Assembly: GCF_001905005.1 (NCBI RefSeq) | Contig: NZ_LWKZ01000008.1 | Span: forward strand, 1 to 64,000 | Length of the DNA stretch: 64,000 nt | From: Streptomyces sp. CB02923 | GTDB lineage: Bacteria > Actinomycetota > Actinomycetes > Streptomycetales > Streptomycetaceae | Reading direction: 5' to 3' | Shown: one piece after another, positions 8,626 through 17,748 of the stretch | Position numbering within the stretch: the first letter of the stretch is position 1 | How the letters are laid out: every line of letters starts with the position of its first letter | Notes under the pieces: model-generated | Databases searched by the model: none | Told to the model about the DNA's origin: nothing | The model's input: the letters and a program-made list of their open reading frames with translations, nothing else | Translations under genes and position numbers: made by a program

Positions 8626-8850
8626 ACGTGCCTACCTATACAGGCGAACGGATTCGTCATCGGCTACCTGGCCGCCCACGACACCGGCCGGCACCTCCGC
8701 TGGGACCTGAGCGACGAGTCGCAGTACAGCGACGACGAGGACACCACCCTGCGCCCACGCATCAACCTGATTGGGGTGGCAGATACCTACCGCCGCCAGG
8801 GCGCCGGCGCCACGCCCGCCGGATCTCCTAGGCAGGCATCTGGGTCAGCT
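8626..8850 (+). pseudogene. GNAT acetyltransferase-like remnant
   Basis: The frame encodes GFVIGYLAAHDTGRHLRWDL, an acidic loop, then INLIGVADTYRRQGAGA, which resembles the beta4 strand and acetyl-CoA loop (R/Q-x-x-G-x-G/A) of GNAT proteins. The following sequence is out of frame and the N-terminus is not visible. It is most likely a fragment. Confidence 0.35.
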
Positions 8851-8966
8851 GACCCGCCGACAGGCTACGGACCACGAATCCGACACCTCGGAGAAGATGG
8901 GTGGTCGCCGCCGCGAAGCACCACCGCGGCGCCAGAGCTCCCCTGCCAGCCGGTAGGTTGCATCCT

Positions 8967-9010
8967 TAGGTGTGCTGTCCCGGCACCTTGGCGACAGGAC
9001 AGCACACCTA
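8967..9010. terminator. strong hairpin, terminator-like
   Basis: A perfect 14-bp inverted repeat (TAGGTGTGCTGTCC at 8967-8980 and its complement at 8997-9010) encloses a 16-nt loop. There is no T-tract, which is usual in Streptomyces. It could terminate transcription of the broken genes upstream or be an end of a lost mobile element. Confidence 0.5.
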
Positions 9011-10119
9011 GGGCCTGAATCGAGGCGCGGTCGGCTGCGGCGATCTGCTCCCAGACATGTCTGTCATCCCGCCTCGGCCTGGTACGAGATCACGTACCCG
9101 ACGGGCCTGCCAAGCCCGCGACCGCGGCTGCGAGGGCGGCCGGCTGTGCCAGGAACGGCAAGTGCGAGCTGGCGAGTGCGAGACGGCGGGCTGGAGACGG
9201 CGGGCTGGAGACGGCGTCGATTTCGCGTATGAAGCGACGTTGCAGGGCTGCCGGGATCACGTTGTCCTTCGCGCAGACCACGCAGGTGTGCGGCGCATCG
9301 GCTTTCGGGCAATCCATAATGCTGTCCAGCACGAAGACCGAGGCAGCCCGCGCCCCCGCCCACTCGCGTCAGCGAATCCCGGCCGTACCGTCATTCGGGC
9401 TGGGCCATCCCCTGTGTGGTCCAGCCAGATATTCGGGTGTAGGCCGTGGCTTGCCGCTGCGCACAGCGGGGGCTACCTGGTGGCGGTGGCGCGCGTCCGG
9501 TGGCCGGCACAAGTCGCGCAGAAACCACCGGTGCTCCCCGAGTGCAATGGGTGATCTCACTGTCCAGGAAGTGCCGCTGCACAGGCGGGTGTTTCCGTGC
9601 CCGATGGTCACGGTAATCCAAAGCATGTGCGGCGTGCTTGCAGAACGTCGGGCAAGTGAGCGGCCCAAAGGTTTGATTGGTCGCGGACTTTTTGGAGTCT
9701 GTGTCATTGGTGACCGTCCCTTTTCGCAGAGGGGCAGCCACCGATAGCGCCTGTGCCAACAGGACGGCCACCGGACTTGCACGCGGCGCTCTCCCCCGTG
9801 GGCATCGCCGCGTTCCGCTCTCATGTCATTGTGGTCTCCCCCTGAGGTCCGGCCGGCTCGCGCGCTCAGCGGGCCGACCCTTTGGTCGATCTAACGCCGA
9901 CTGGGTCTGAGTCGACGTTCATGGCGTCACCTCCCAGGCTGGACGGGCGCGGAGCGCGCCTTGCCCTGCCCCCGTTTCAGCTGGGCTGTGTGCGAGGTGG
10001 CCGGAACCATCATGGCTGGTCCGGAGCGCTCATGCCACGAAATGGAAGGCAACTTTCTCGTTCGACGATGACGCGTAGTAATCCCGGTTGCTGTGCGTGC
10101 TACCGGGTGAGCGGCGTAG
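9011..10119. other. 1.1-kb stretch without a confident gene
   Basis: Several open frames exist but none shows a recognisable family or convincing frame-specific codon use. A minus-strand frame at 9090-9332 has a CVVCAKDNVIPAALQRRF segment with one CxxC. An ATG at 9707 (minus) follows AAGGGA and opens 112 codons of low-complexity, arginine-rich protein. A local direct repeat (GGCGGGCTGGAGAC, two copies near 9186-9213) is present. The region is most likely decayed sequence. Confidence 0.4.
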
Positions 10120-11412
10120 TCAGTCGTCGCCCTCATCCTCGTCAACGACGTCGCCCTCGATGATCCAAGTGGCATGCTGCAGCGGACTGCCTGGATGCGC
10201 CTCGGTCAGCACCTGGGCCCGCGTGACGCGCCCTTCGCCGCGCGGGTCGAAGAACGGCCGCGGCTCGCTGCTGACGGCGATGTCGCCGTGCTCCCGAATC
10301 AATTTTGCGACGCTTTCGTAGGAAGCGTAGAGGCTGGGACATTTTTCGATTTCGTGCAGAATGTATTGCAACTCGGGGTGGTCCCGGTTTTCCTGGTACA
10401 CCGCCGCAAAGTGAGCCAGGGCGAGCGTGCGCCAGTGCCGGTGGTACGCATCCATGCTCCCGGCGCCCAGGAGTCGGGCAGCGTTCGGGTGTCGAAGCAT
10501 GTACAGGACGCCGTTCTCCAGCGGCATGACCCTGGGAAATACGGGGATGTGGGGCCCCGGCGAGAAGAGCTCGCGATATGCCTTATTGCAGTACACCACG
10601 CGCCATCCAATGCCGTACAGAACAGATGGGCGCTTGATGCTGTCCAGGTAAGCCCGGTAGGCGGGCAGGTCCGAGGAGAGCCAAGGGGCAACAACCTTCC
10701 CGGGCGGAGCGACGCGCCCGGCGAGCCGGAAGATGGCGGCCCTGATATCGTCCGGCGTCTCCAGGGCATCGACCAGTTCCCCCAGCACGTCCAGGGGAAG
10801 TCCGGCAGCCCGCGCCATTCGGTTCGCGACCGTCTTCTCGTGGATCCCGATATGGTTCGCGACCGCGCGTTTGGTGGTTCTCCGGGCCTTCAGCTGGAGC
10901 TCAAGCAGACCGCTGATCAGTACGTTCGGGTCATTCTGGTCCTCACCGTGCCGCTCCCTTCCGCCGGGAGCCGGGGGCAGGAGCCGCCCCGGCGGCGTCA
11001 GTTGCTCACTCGCCAACGGCTCCTCTTGCGGGGCAGCGGGGTGTGCGCGCGCGGAGGCGAGAGCGCGCTCGATGCGGCCCAGCTCTTCTTCGGTCATGCC
11101 CGACAGGAAGTGCCGCACAGCCGCATCGGGGTCGGGGGCCCGCTTCCACGCCTCTTCCATCCGGTCCCCCGCTCGCGCCTCCAGAGCGTAAACGGGACGG
11201 TAGCCGTCGAGCCGGCCGCCAGCATTCTCCACTGCCCCCTTGCCCTTGAGGTTCTGCACCACCGTGGCCACCGTGGTGTAGGCATACGGCTTTTCGCCAT
11301 CGGAGGCACGAGACTTATTAATTTCCTTCCATAAATCACGAATTCGCACTGATTCATCAGGCTTAAGCCACATATGTTCCAGGATGTCGTCTTCTTGCCC
11401 AGTGAGGTTCAT
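10120..11412 (-). CDS. BlaI-like / HTH / MmyB-like fusion regulator
   Basis: A 430-residue protein joining three regulator parts. Residues about 1-115 are a BlaI/MecI-type winged helix (QEDDILEHMW, YTTVATVVQNLKGKGAV, then a FLSGMTEEELGRIERAL dimerisation tail). Residues about 165-235 include ISGLLELQLKARRTTKRAVA and NHIGIHEKTVANRMARAAGL, an XRE-like helix-turn-helix. The C-terminal part (WLSSDLPAYRAYLDSIKRPS to the end) resembles the MmyB ligand-binding domain with a PAS-like fold. The tail is acidic (DEDEGDD). Codon 27 is TTA (11332-11334) and nearby codons are unusually AT-rich. An in-frame GTG at 11454 is an alternative start. No BlaR-type sensor is adjacent. Confidence 0.7.
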   Translation of the reverse strand: MNLTGQEDDILEHMWLKPDESVRIRDLWKEINKSRASDGEKPYAYTTVATVVQNLKGKGAVENAGGRLDGYRPVYALEARAGDRMEEAWKRAPDPDAAVRHFLSGMTEEELGRIERALASARAHPAAPQEEPLASEQLTPPGRLLPPAPGGRERHGEDQNDPNVLISGLLELQLKARRTTKRAVANHIGIHEKTVANRMARAAGLPLDVLGELVDALETPDDIRAAIFRLAGRVAPPGKVVAPWLSSDLPAYRAYLDSIKRPSVLYGIGWRVVYCNKAYRELFSPGPHIPVFPRVMPLENGVLYMLRHPNAARLLGAGSMDAYHRHWRTLALAHFAAVYQENRDHPELQYILHEIEKCPSLYASYESVAKLIREHGDIAVSSEPRPFFDPRGEGRVTRAQVLTEAHPGSPLQHATWIIEGDVVDEDEGDD

Positions 11413-11629
11413 GGAAGCAGCGTAATAGGAGGGGGACACGCCATTCCGCTTCACACCCCTCGCCCGGCACCCACTCCCACCTGCACTGATGCATCATTCA
11501 ACGACTTCTCGCCCGCGGCCCCTGACCCACGCCGCAGGAGCGGCATGAACTCCTGCGTGCCGTTCCCGCCCCATCGCGGCACGTTATGGGCAGACTTGAT
11601 CGACGGCCTCTCCTGACTTCGGCGTTCAG

Positions 11630-11900
11630 CGCTGCCAACAGCAAGGACACAGGACGTGACAGTGGACACCGCCTCCTCCGTCGCGGCGAGACCGATACCT
11701 CGTGTGCTGGTCGAGTTGGGCGAGCTTGTCCTCGGCGGCAGCGGGGCTGACGCTGAGCCCGTCGGCTTCCCGAGCCGGCCTTCGCGTCCGGTTTCGGCGA
11801 TCCGCGCGATGAGGTTGACCCGGATCTCGTCGAGGCGGGGCCACTCGTACGTGTCGACGCGGAGCATCGCGCACCGGGCGCAGGCTTCTCTGAACCCGCG
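11630..11900 (-). pseudogene. tyrosine integrase C-terminal remnant (copy 1)
   Basis: The minus strand encodes MLRVDTYEWPRLDEIRVNLI and ARIAETGREGRLGKPTG, then in another frame LSVSPAAAEDKLAQLDQHTR. This matches the C-terminal tail of the larger integrase remnant at 12403-13510 (RLKLKEIRDNLIARIAEAQR). It is a second, more decayed copy on the same strand, with the unknown gene at 11946-12395 between the two. Confidence 0.6.
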
Positions 11901-11945
11901 GGGATGGTTGGCCGAACGCTTTCGGATGGGGCGAGTGGGCTGTGA

Positions 11946-12395
11946 TCATGTGTTGTCGGATCTGAGCTCCGCGCTCAGAGCCTCCACGGCGTCCACGTAT
12001 TGATTCCGGTCGAACTGAAACGGACCGAACGCCGTGTAGTCGCGTTTCGTGCGGTAGGGCTGCTCGAAGGAGTCCCATGTCACGAGATCGCCTGTCACGG
12101 TGATGCGAGCCTCGAGCGGCCAGCACCCCGACTCGCCGCATTCACAGCCGAGCAGGAGCGTCATCCCCATTGCGTCGGCGGACCGTCCTTGGAAGTAGTC
12201 ATCCATCGGACCGAAACGAAAAAGCTGCGGGAAAAGACCGCCGTAGGCGTCGCCTGCGGGCTGCATCCCGGCTTCAGTCTCGAACCTGTCGATCAGGTCG
12301 GTGAGCGGTATTCCGTCGATGCATGGGATGACCTCAAGCGCGTTGCCATAATCGTCGCGGCGCTGACAGTCGAACTGGATCTCATTGCTGGCCAT
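11946..12395 (-). CDS. conserved hypothetical protein between integrase remnants
   Basis: An intact 149-residue acidic protein (MASNEIQFDCQRRDDYGNAL, IPLTDLIDRFE, LLLGCECGESGCWPLEARI, then TWDSFEQPYRT and FGPFQFDRNQYVDAVEALSA). The CxCxxxxCW cluster in the middle is notable and could bind metal. There is no signal peptide or membrane segment. I do not recognise the family beyond a general resemblance to small Streptomyces orphan proteins. Tails of two integrase copies flank it, which suggests it arrived as cargo; that is inference. Confidence 0.6.
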   Translation of the reverse strand: MASNEIQFDCQRRDDYGNALEVIPCIDGIPLTDLIDRFETEAGMQPAGDAYGGLFPQLFRFGPMDDYFQGRSADAMGMTLLLGCECGESGCWPLEARITVTGDLVTWDSFEQPYRTKRDYTAFGPFQFDRNQYVDAVEALSAELRSDNT

Positions 12396-12402
12396 CCCCT
12401 GA

Positions 12403-13510
12403 TTATTCCAGCACCCCCCTTCCCTCCTCCGCCCGGCTCGGTTGAGCTGGGACTATGCGTGGCATGCCAAGGTTGATCGCCGTGCCGCCGTATGCGCGGC
12501 GGTCGAGCTGGGCGAGTTTCTCCCCTGCTCCGGCGAGGCTGACCTGGAGTCCTTCGACTGCGCCCAGCCAGCCTTCCCGTTGGGCCTCGGCGATGCGGGC
12601 GATCAGGTTGTCTCGGATCTCCTTCAGCTTCAGCCGACCGCGCTGGGCTGGGTCCGGCCGGAGGAGCGAGCAACGATCGCAGGCGTGTTCATGAATACAA
12701 GGGCTTGAAGCGGCACGAGAGCAGGTGCCGATGGACACCTTCCGCTTCTCGAAGTGTGCGAGGAAGGCGTCCCATTCCTCCTCGGTCGGCGTCCGGTACT
12801 CAACGCTGGGACGGGTGGCCCGGCGACGGGCGATGAAGGCACGGTGGGCCTCGGTTGTCCCGGCTGGGTAGACCGCCTGGCAAACCATCGCCGCATCAAG
12901 GCTCTTATGTCCGCAGATCACTTGAGCGATTTACGACGGCAGGCCGTTCATGATGGCGTCGGTCACGAAGAATCTACGGAATTCGTGCGGGGAGAAGATG
13001 AGCGGTTCGCCGTCGGCATCGGTCAGCTGGGCGGCCTCGATCACCTCGTTGAGCGCCTTGCGGATCATGTTGACCGACGTTCCAGACCCTCTCTGCCACG
13101 TCGTAGCTGGCAGACGATCGCACTCGGAACGTCGGCGAGCTCGGGCGTGACCAGCAGGACGCGCTCCTCGTCGGTCTTCGATGGGGCTATCTGCTGCAGC
13201 GGGACGACTTCGCCGGTCGTGGGAAGCCGGTATTGCAGGATGCTGTGGTGGCTGGGCTCCAGCATCTCCTCGATCGTGGCCCAGGCCCAGAAGGCCCGGT
13301 TCTCCACAACCCTGAGGTCGATCCACCGGCCGTCGGGCTGGAGGTAGGCGGTGGTGGTGCGGTGCGGGCCTTGCGACAAGTCTCGCCGAGCACGGTGAAC
13401 TCGGACCCGGCCGGGCTGCTTCGATGGCACCGAGGCGGGTCCGGACATCCTTGAGGTGCTGGTCGGCGGCGCGGACGAGGGCCGGAAGATGTGGGAGCCG
13501 TTCACAGGTC
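12403..13510 (-). pseudogene. tyrosine recombinase (integrase) pseudogene (copy 2)
   Basis: Three minus-strand frames together give LQPDGRWIDLRVVENRAFWA, EEMLEPSHHSILQYRLPTTG, EVVPLQQIAPSKTDEERVLL, then FSPHEFRRFFVTDAIMNGLP, then ICGHKSLDAAMVCQAVYP and a cysteine-rich tail. These are the catalytic-domain blocks of a large actinomycete integrase. Frameshifts occur near 13070 and 12930. Between AFWAWATIE and EEMLE about ten residues, including the expected T-G-x-R box with the first catalytic arginine, are missing. HEFRR (box II) remains, but the usual catalytic tyrosine reads C in AMVCQAVYP. The N-terminal part is gone. The enzyme is inactive. Confidence 0.75.
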
Positions 13511-13544
13511 TGCTCGTGTGACCAGGACTTCTGCCGCTTCTGGC

Positions 13545-13770
13545 ACTGTGGTCCTCAACACGGTGGTGCTGTGGAACACCCACTACTGGACGCCGCGGCG
13601 GCCTGACTGCGAGCCGAAAGCCACGACACCAAGGACGGCGACACCCGCCTCTCCCGCTCAAGAACCGGCACATCAACTTCCCAGGTCACTACCTGTTCAA
13701 CATCACCACCAGCGGATCCGGCCAGGGCTTACGCCCCTTCCGCGCCCCAGACGTGCCCGAGGGATGGTGC
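13545..13770 (+). pseudogene. Tn3-family transposase C-terminal fragment
   Basis: Plus-strand sequence encodes VVLNTVVLWNTHY, loses one base, continues LDAAAA, hits a stop, and resumes as PLKNRHINFPGHYLFNITTS and GSGQGLRPFRAPDVPEGW. This is the conserved end of a second Tn3-type transposase (NTVVLWNT, PLKNRHINxLGHYxF), a different subgroup from the piece at 2880-3266. About 75 codons survive with at least two frame changes. Confidence 0.75.
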
Positions 13771-13823
13771 CGAGGAGGGCCGGCAGAGCACGGCCTCTCC
13801 CAGCTTCCTCCGGTACCTACGGC

Positions 13824-14240
13824 TCATGCCGGGGCACCCGGGAAGGACGGCTTGATGACACGACTGCCGAACTTCCACTGCCCGTCCACCCGAACGTATT
13901 CGTCCTCATACTTGACGTGGGAGCGGACATAGCCGCCGTCGTTTTTCACCACTTCCACCAGGCAGAAGACAATCCCTGCCGCATGGTCGCCCTCGATGTC
14001 CGTAACCAGATGGTTAAACATGACATGGATGACGTGCCGGGCATGGGCGAAGAGTGAATCGCGGAAGAAGACGCGTACCGCATCGCGCCCCTGGAACAGG
14101 CCGAAGCCTGTCTCACGCTCGTCCAGAACGCCGTCCTCGGCCCAGCAACCGGAGGACTCATCCAACCGGAAGCTGTCGAATGCCTCCGCGTAACGGGTGT
14201 TGAGATCGTGAATGGCGGCACGATCGGCGAGATGGTTCAT
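13824..14240 (-). CDS. SnoaL/NTF2-like protein
   Basis: A 138-residue protein (MNHLADRAAIHDLNTRYAEA, LDESSGCWAEDGVLDERETG, GRDAVRVFFRDSLFAHARHV, IHVMFNHLVTDIEGDHAAGI, then YEDEYVRVDGQWKFGSRVIK) with the helix-then-sheet pattern of the SnoaL_4/NTF2-like fold. The family includes small cyclases, isomerases, dehydratases and non-enzymatic pocket proteins, so the substrate cannot be named. The ATG at 14240 matches the family start; longer in-frame extension upstream lacks family sequence. It is intact among transposon and recombinase debris. Confidence 0.75.
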   Translation of the reverse strand: MNHLADRAAIHDLNTRYAEAFDSFRLDESSGCWAEDGVLDERETGFGLFQGRDAVRVFFRDSLFAHARHVIHVMFNHLVTDIEGDHAAGIVFCLVEVVKNDGGYVRSHVKYEDEYVRVDGQWKFGSRVIKPSFPGAPA

Positions 14241-14487
14241 GAGACAACCCAACTTCGAAAAACGGCGCCATGGGCCCACGCCCTGACAGCCTCGGACAAG
14301 ACGAGGGGAACGATGTACACAGCTCCGAGCCCTCGTCAAGGCCCGTCAGCCACGTACTGTCCACGACATGCGGAACCGCGGCGAGCACTATGTTGCAGGT
14401 CGAGTCCCACCACCCTCTGTGTCCCCTACCCTTTGGGACCCGCACTTTCCTGATCAAGCTCTGAGGCGCGCATCCACGAGACCGCGC

Positions 14488-15110
14488 CCGGTGGCAGCAG
14501 ACCGGCGCTCGAATCCGCACATCCTCGACATGCTCAACGTCCTCCACCGCGACCAGGTGACTCTGCGTATCTACGACGGCGCGTTCTCCGCGATGGATCT
14601 CACCGCCCGCCACTCGCGCACCGGAGAGCTGCTACCCACCGTGAAGTTCATGGTGCAGTCCCTCGTCGCCGACGAACTCCAGCGCGAGCTGACCTATGAC
14701 GGGCTGCGGGCCGCCGAGGCCACGGGCAGCAAGGGCCGGCCCCGCCCGGTCGTCCCGGCCGCGACGACCGACACCATGTGTGCTGCGTATCTGGAGGACC
14801 GCTCGATCGCCGCCTTGGCCCGCGAGTAAGGCGTCAGTCGCGGCGCCGCCCGCACGGCCGTCGCCGACCTCATGCCCGACCGCGCCGCCATCGAGCACGA
14901 GGACATCCCTGCCCTGGGACTGTCGGCCACCCCCCGACGTGCCGGGGCAGGGGCGCTGGCTTCCTCCGCGCGGTGGACCTGAAGCCCGCCCAGAGCGCCG
15001 CACTCGACCAGGGCGTCACCATACGGAGCGGCCAGGGTGCCCCGGCCAGCGCAAAGCCCGCCGCGAGTACGAGAACCGCATCAACGCAATCCGAGCTCCT
15101 GCCAAACCAT
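14488..15110 (+). pseudogene. serine recombinase pseudogene, interrupted by nonsense codon
   Basis: The frame reads ILDMLNVLHRDQVTLRIYDG, MDLTARHSRTGELLPTVKFM, DELQRELTYDGLRAAEATGS, then AAYLEDRSIAALARE followed by a TAA (14827-14829) where the family has tyrosine, and on to GVSRGAARTAVADLMPD. Frame changes then give GFLRAVDLKPAQSAALDQGV and QRKARREYENRINAI. This is a serine recombinase of Streptomyces mobile elements lacking its N-terminal catalytic serine. The stop, the frameshifts and the truncation make it inactive. Confidence 0.75.
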
Positions 15111-15145
15111 GCTCAAGCTCAGCGGCACTTCCTTCTGCGCCGCAA

Positions 15146-17419
15146 CTACGCACGCCCGGACTGCGCCGGATCGCTGCGAGTTGCCCCGGGCGAACTCAAT
15201 CGTGTTGCGAATGCTTTCGCCGGCGCCGCCTCAGTGGTTGAGCGGAGATCTGATGGGGAGTCCGAGGAGGTTGCCGCCGGCGGAACCGCTGCTCTGGCTG
15301 GTGCCGGCCGCAGCAGTGCACCGATCTTCCTATTGGAGCAGGCGGTTCCGACTATAGGTCGCCCACGAGAACGTCGTGTACCGCGTCTACGGCGTCTGCA
15401 ATGCCACCCTGATGGGGTACGGCCGTCGGGAGAGAATTTCACCGTGTTGACGACGTCGGTGTGGCCGGTCAAGGTCGCCAGGTGACGGTGGGAGCGCGCG
15501 TCCCACAGTTTGACGCTGTGGTCGAAGCCGGCTGTGGCCAGGGTGCGGCCGTTCGACGCAAATGCCACGCTTTCCACCGTGTCGGTGTGTCCGGTGAGCT
15601 GGTTGGCGTAAACGCGGGAATAGGCGTTCAGGAGACTGCTGCGCGCTTCCGTGGTGGGGGCCTGCCGGTATCCCCGCAGCGCGAGAACCGTGGCCGCCTC
15701 GGGCCGCAGTTCACTCATCTTGTCAGCACGGCTGGCGAGTTCACGGGACACGGCCAGGCGTCGCTGCGTATCGGCAGCGGTCGAATTCTGAACGGCGATG
15801 GCCGCCGCGGCCAACGCCATCACCAGCAGCACGCTCTGAGCCGCCATGAACTCACGGTTACGGCGGGAGCGCCGCTGCTCGGAACGCGTGGACTCATGGA
15901 GGAAATTCCGTTCCAGTTCCGTGAGTTCACCTTGCTGATCGGGGGTTTGGAATGCCTCTTGGGCTTCGGTGAGTTCCATGCCGCGCAGCAGTGCACCGGT
16001 GTCGTGGACGCGGTCGTGCCAGTTGCGGGCGGCGTCCGTCAGGCGCCGGTGGCGGCGCAGGCGCTCACGGTTGTCCTCGATCCATCCGAGCAGGCGAGGC
16101 CACGCGGTGATCAGTGCCTCGTGGGCAAGGTCGACACTGTCGTCGTCCAACGTGACCAGCCGGGCGTCGGCGAGTCGTTGAAGCACGGTGTCCGGGACCC
16201 GGGCGGTTCTTATACCGGTGTCGGCGGCGGTGTCAGTATCGGTATCGGAATCGGTGTCGGTCTCGGTATCGGCGGCGGTGAGTTCGGCCCGGTCGACGGG
16301 GCGGCGGGTGTCGGGGGTGGTTCCCTCGCCCGGGGTAATCAAGCGCAGCAGGATGCGGCGGGCTGCTTCGGCGTGGCGCGGGGCGAGTTGGGAGTAGAGA
16401 GTTTCGGCGGTTTGGGCGATGGCACCGTGGATGCCGCCGGTCCCTTCGTACCCCTCCAGGGTCAGGGTCCGGCCGCGGCGTCGGCGCCAGGTCTCCAGCA
16501 GCGTGTGCGAGATCAGTGGCAGTACGCCGGGCTCCTGGCCGGTCTCTTCGATGAGGCGGGCGGTCAGCGCTCGTCCCACGATGAGCCCCTCGGCGGCTGC
16601 GGGTTTGACGATCACCTCTCGCAGTTCGTCCGGGGTCATCGGTCCGATGGGCAGACTGGCCTCCCCGAGGAGCGTCGCCAGACCGCCGTGTTCAAGGCAG
16701 CGAGCGTAGAAGTCCGCTCGCACGCCCACCGCTACGCGCAGGCGGCTGCCGGGGCTCCGGGCCGAGAGGAGCAGGTCGATGAATTCCCGCCGCTCCACCG
16801 CATCCTGGCAGAGGGTGAATACCTCCTCGAATTGGTCGACGACCAGCCAGGTATCTCCCTCTCCTTCGGCCGGGGCGAATCGCTCTTGATGGTCGTGCAC
16901 CGGCCGGGGGCCGGGAGTAGGGATCCGGATCGCTGCCGGGCGCAGATCCGGATCCTTGGTGTGCTGCAATCGGGGGACGAGTCCGGCACGTAAAAGGGAG
17001 GATTTACCGCTGCCGGAGGGGCCGAGCACCAAGACGCACCGGCGGGTTGCGGTCAGGGCCATGAGTGCGTCCGTGAGGCGGGTACGGCCGAAGAAACGGG
17101 CATGGTCGCCTGGTTCGAAACGGGCCAGACCACGGTACGGCGGTTCCGTCGATTCTTCATCCATCGCCTGCTGGCGCTGCACGGCCTCTTTGCCGCGGGC
17201 TGCGTTCCAGCGCTGCTCCCACTCTGCGAGGTTTGCGCCGCAGGCTTTCACATAAGCGAGTGTCAGGCTCAGGGACGGCAGCGTCCCCCCGGACGCCGCC
17301 CGTGCCAGAGCGGCATTCGAGTAACCCGCTCCCTTGGCCATCTCCCGGTACGTGGGGCTGCCCGCCTTCTTGCGCAACTTGCGCAACTCCAGGGCGAACC
17401 GCTGCACCGGCCCGGCCAT
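15146..17419 (-). CDS. nSTAND-type NTPase with XRE domain, truncated WD40 region
   Basis: A frame of 757 residues. An N-terminal XRE-type helix-turn-helix (LRKLRKKAGSPTYREMAKGA) is followed by FFGR, Walker A LVLGPSGSGKSSLLRAGLVP, Walker B LVVDQFEEV and the nSTAND-type helical core to about residue 460. An Asp/Thr repeat (TDTDSDTDTDTAADT) interrupts it. A likely membrane segment (FMAAQSVLLVMALAAAAIAV) precedes WD40 units LTGHTDTVESVAFA and LTGHTDVVNTVKFSPDGRT. Only about one and a half WD repeats remain of the dozen or so usual. After about 15410 the protein is arginine-rich and unlike the family, so the gene is 3'-truncated. The family is linked to bacterial conflict and signalling. Confidence 0.7.
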   Translation of the reverse strand: MAGPVQRFALELRKLRKKAGSPTYREMAKGAGYSNAALARAASGGTLPSLSLTLAYVKACGANLAEWEQRWNAARGKEAVQRQQAMDEESTEPPYRGLARFEPGDHARFFGRTRLTDALMALTATRRCVLVLGPSGSGKSSLLRAGLVPRLQHTKDPDLRPAAIRIPTPGPRPVHDHQERFAPAEGEGDTWLVVDQFEEVFTLCQDAVERREFIDLLLSARSPGSRLRVAVGVRADFYARCLEHGGLATLLGEASLPIGPMTPDELREVIVKPAAAEGLIVGRALTARLIEETGQEPGVLPLISHTLLETWRRRRGRTLTLEGYEGTGGIHGAIAQTAETLYSQLAPRHAEAARRILLRLITPGEGTTPDTRRPVDRAELTAADTETDTDSDTDTDTAADTGIRTARVPDTVLQRLADARLVTLDDDSVDLAHEALITAWPRLLGWIEDNRERLRRHRRLTDAARNWHDRVHDTGALLRGMELTEAQEAFQTPDQQGELTELERNFLHESTRSEQRRSRRNREFMAAQSVLLVMALAAAAIAVQNSTAADTQRRLAVSRELASRADKMSELRPEAATVLALRGYRQAPTTEARSSLLNAYSRVYANQLTGHTDTVESVAFASNGRTLATAGFDHSVKLWDARSHRHLATLTGHTDVVNTVKFSPDGRTPSGWHCRRRRRGTRRSRGRPIVGTACSNRKIGALLRPAPARAAVPPAATSSDSPSDLRSTTEAAPAKAFATRLSSPGATRSDPAQSGRA

Positions 17420-17748
17420 GGAATCGATCGGTTTCTCACGACGCCCCACCGCAGTTCCCAGCCCCTCCCCCTCGATCGTGGTACCCGCCCAGGGCAACAC
17501 ATCCCCACAGCAGCAACAAGCACCCTCAGGCCGGCGCCCACTTGCCGGCCCGGGTCGCACCTCTTGACTGCCAGCACGAACGTGGGGTGCGAGACCCTGA
17601 GCAGCCTGCCATTGAAATGGACAGGGCGCAGCCGGAATCATCGCTTCTGAGATTTCATGACGGACACGCCCAGGCCGTGGCCGGTGACGATTCCCATACG
17701 GCCGGGCGCATGGTGCCCCTCGGGGGTTTGCCGGGTGGCGGGTCAGTG

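Noticed and set aside
9369..9707. Possible 112-codon gene with ATG at 9707 behind AAGGGA
   Set aside because: The ribosome-binding site is good but the protein is low-complexity, and neighbouring frames look equally plausible.
15461..16993. Plus-strand frame of 510 codons inside the nSTAND region
   Set aside because: The minus strand encodes Walker motifs and an HTH; the plus frame is a glycine-rich shadow.
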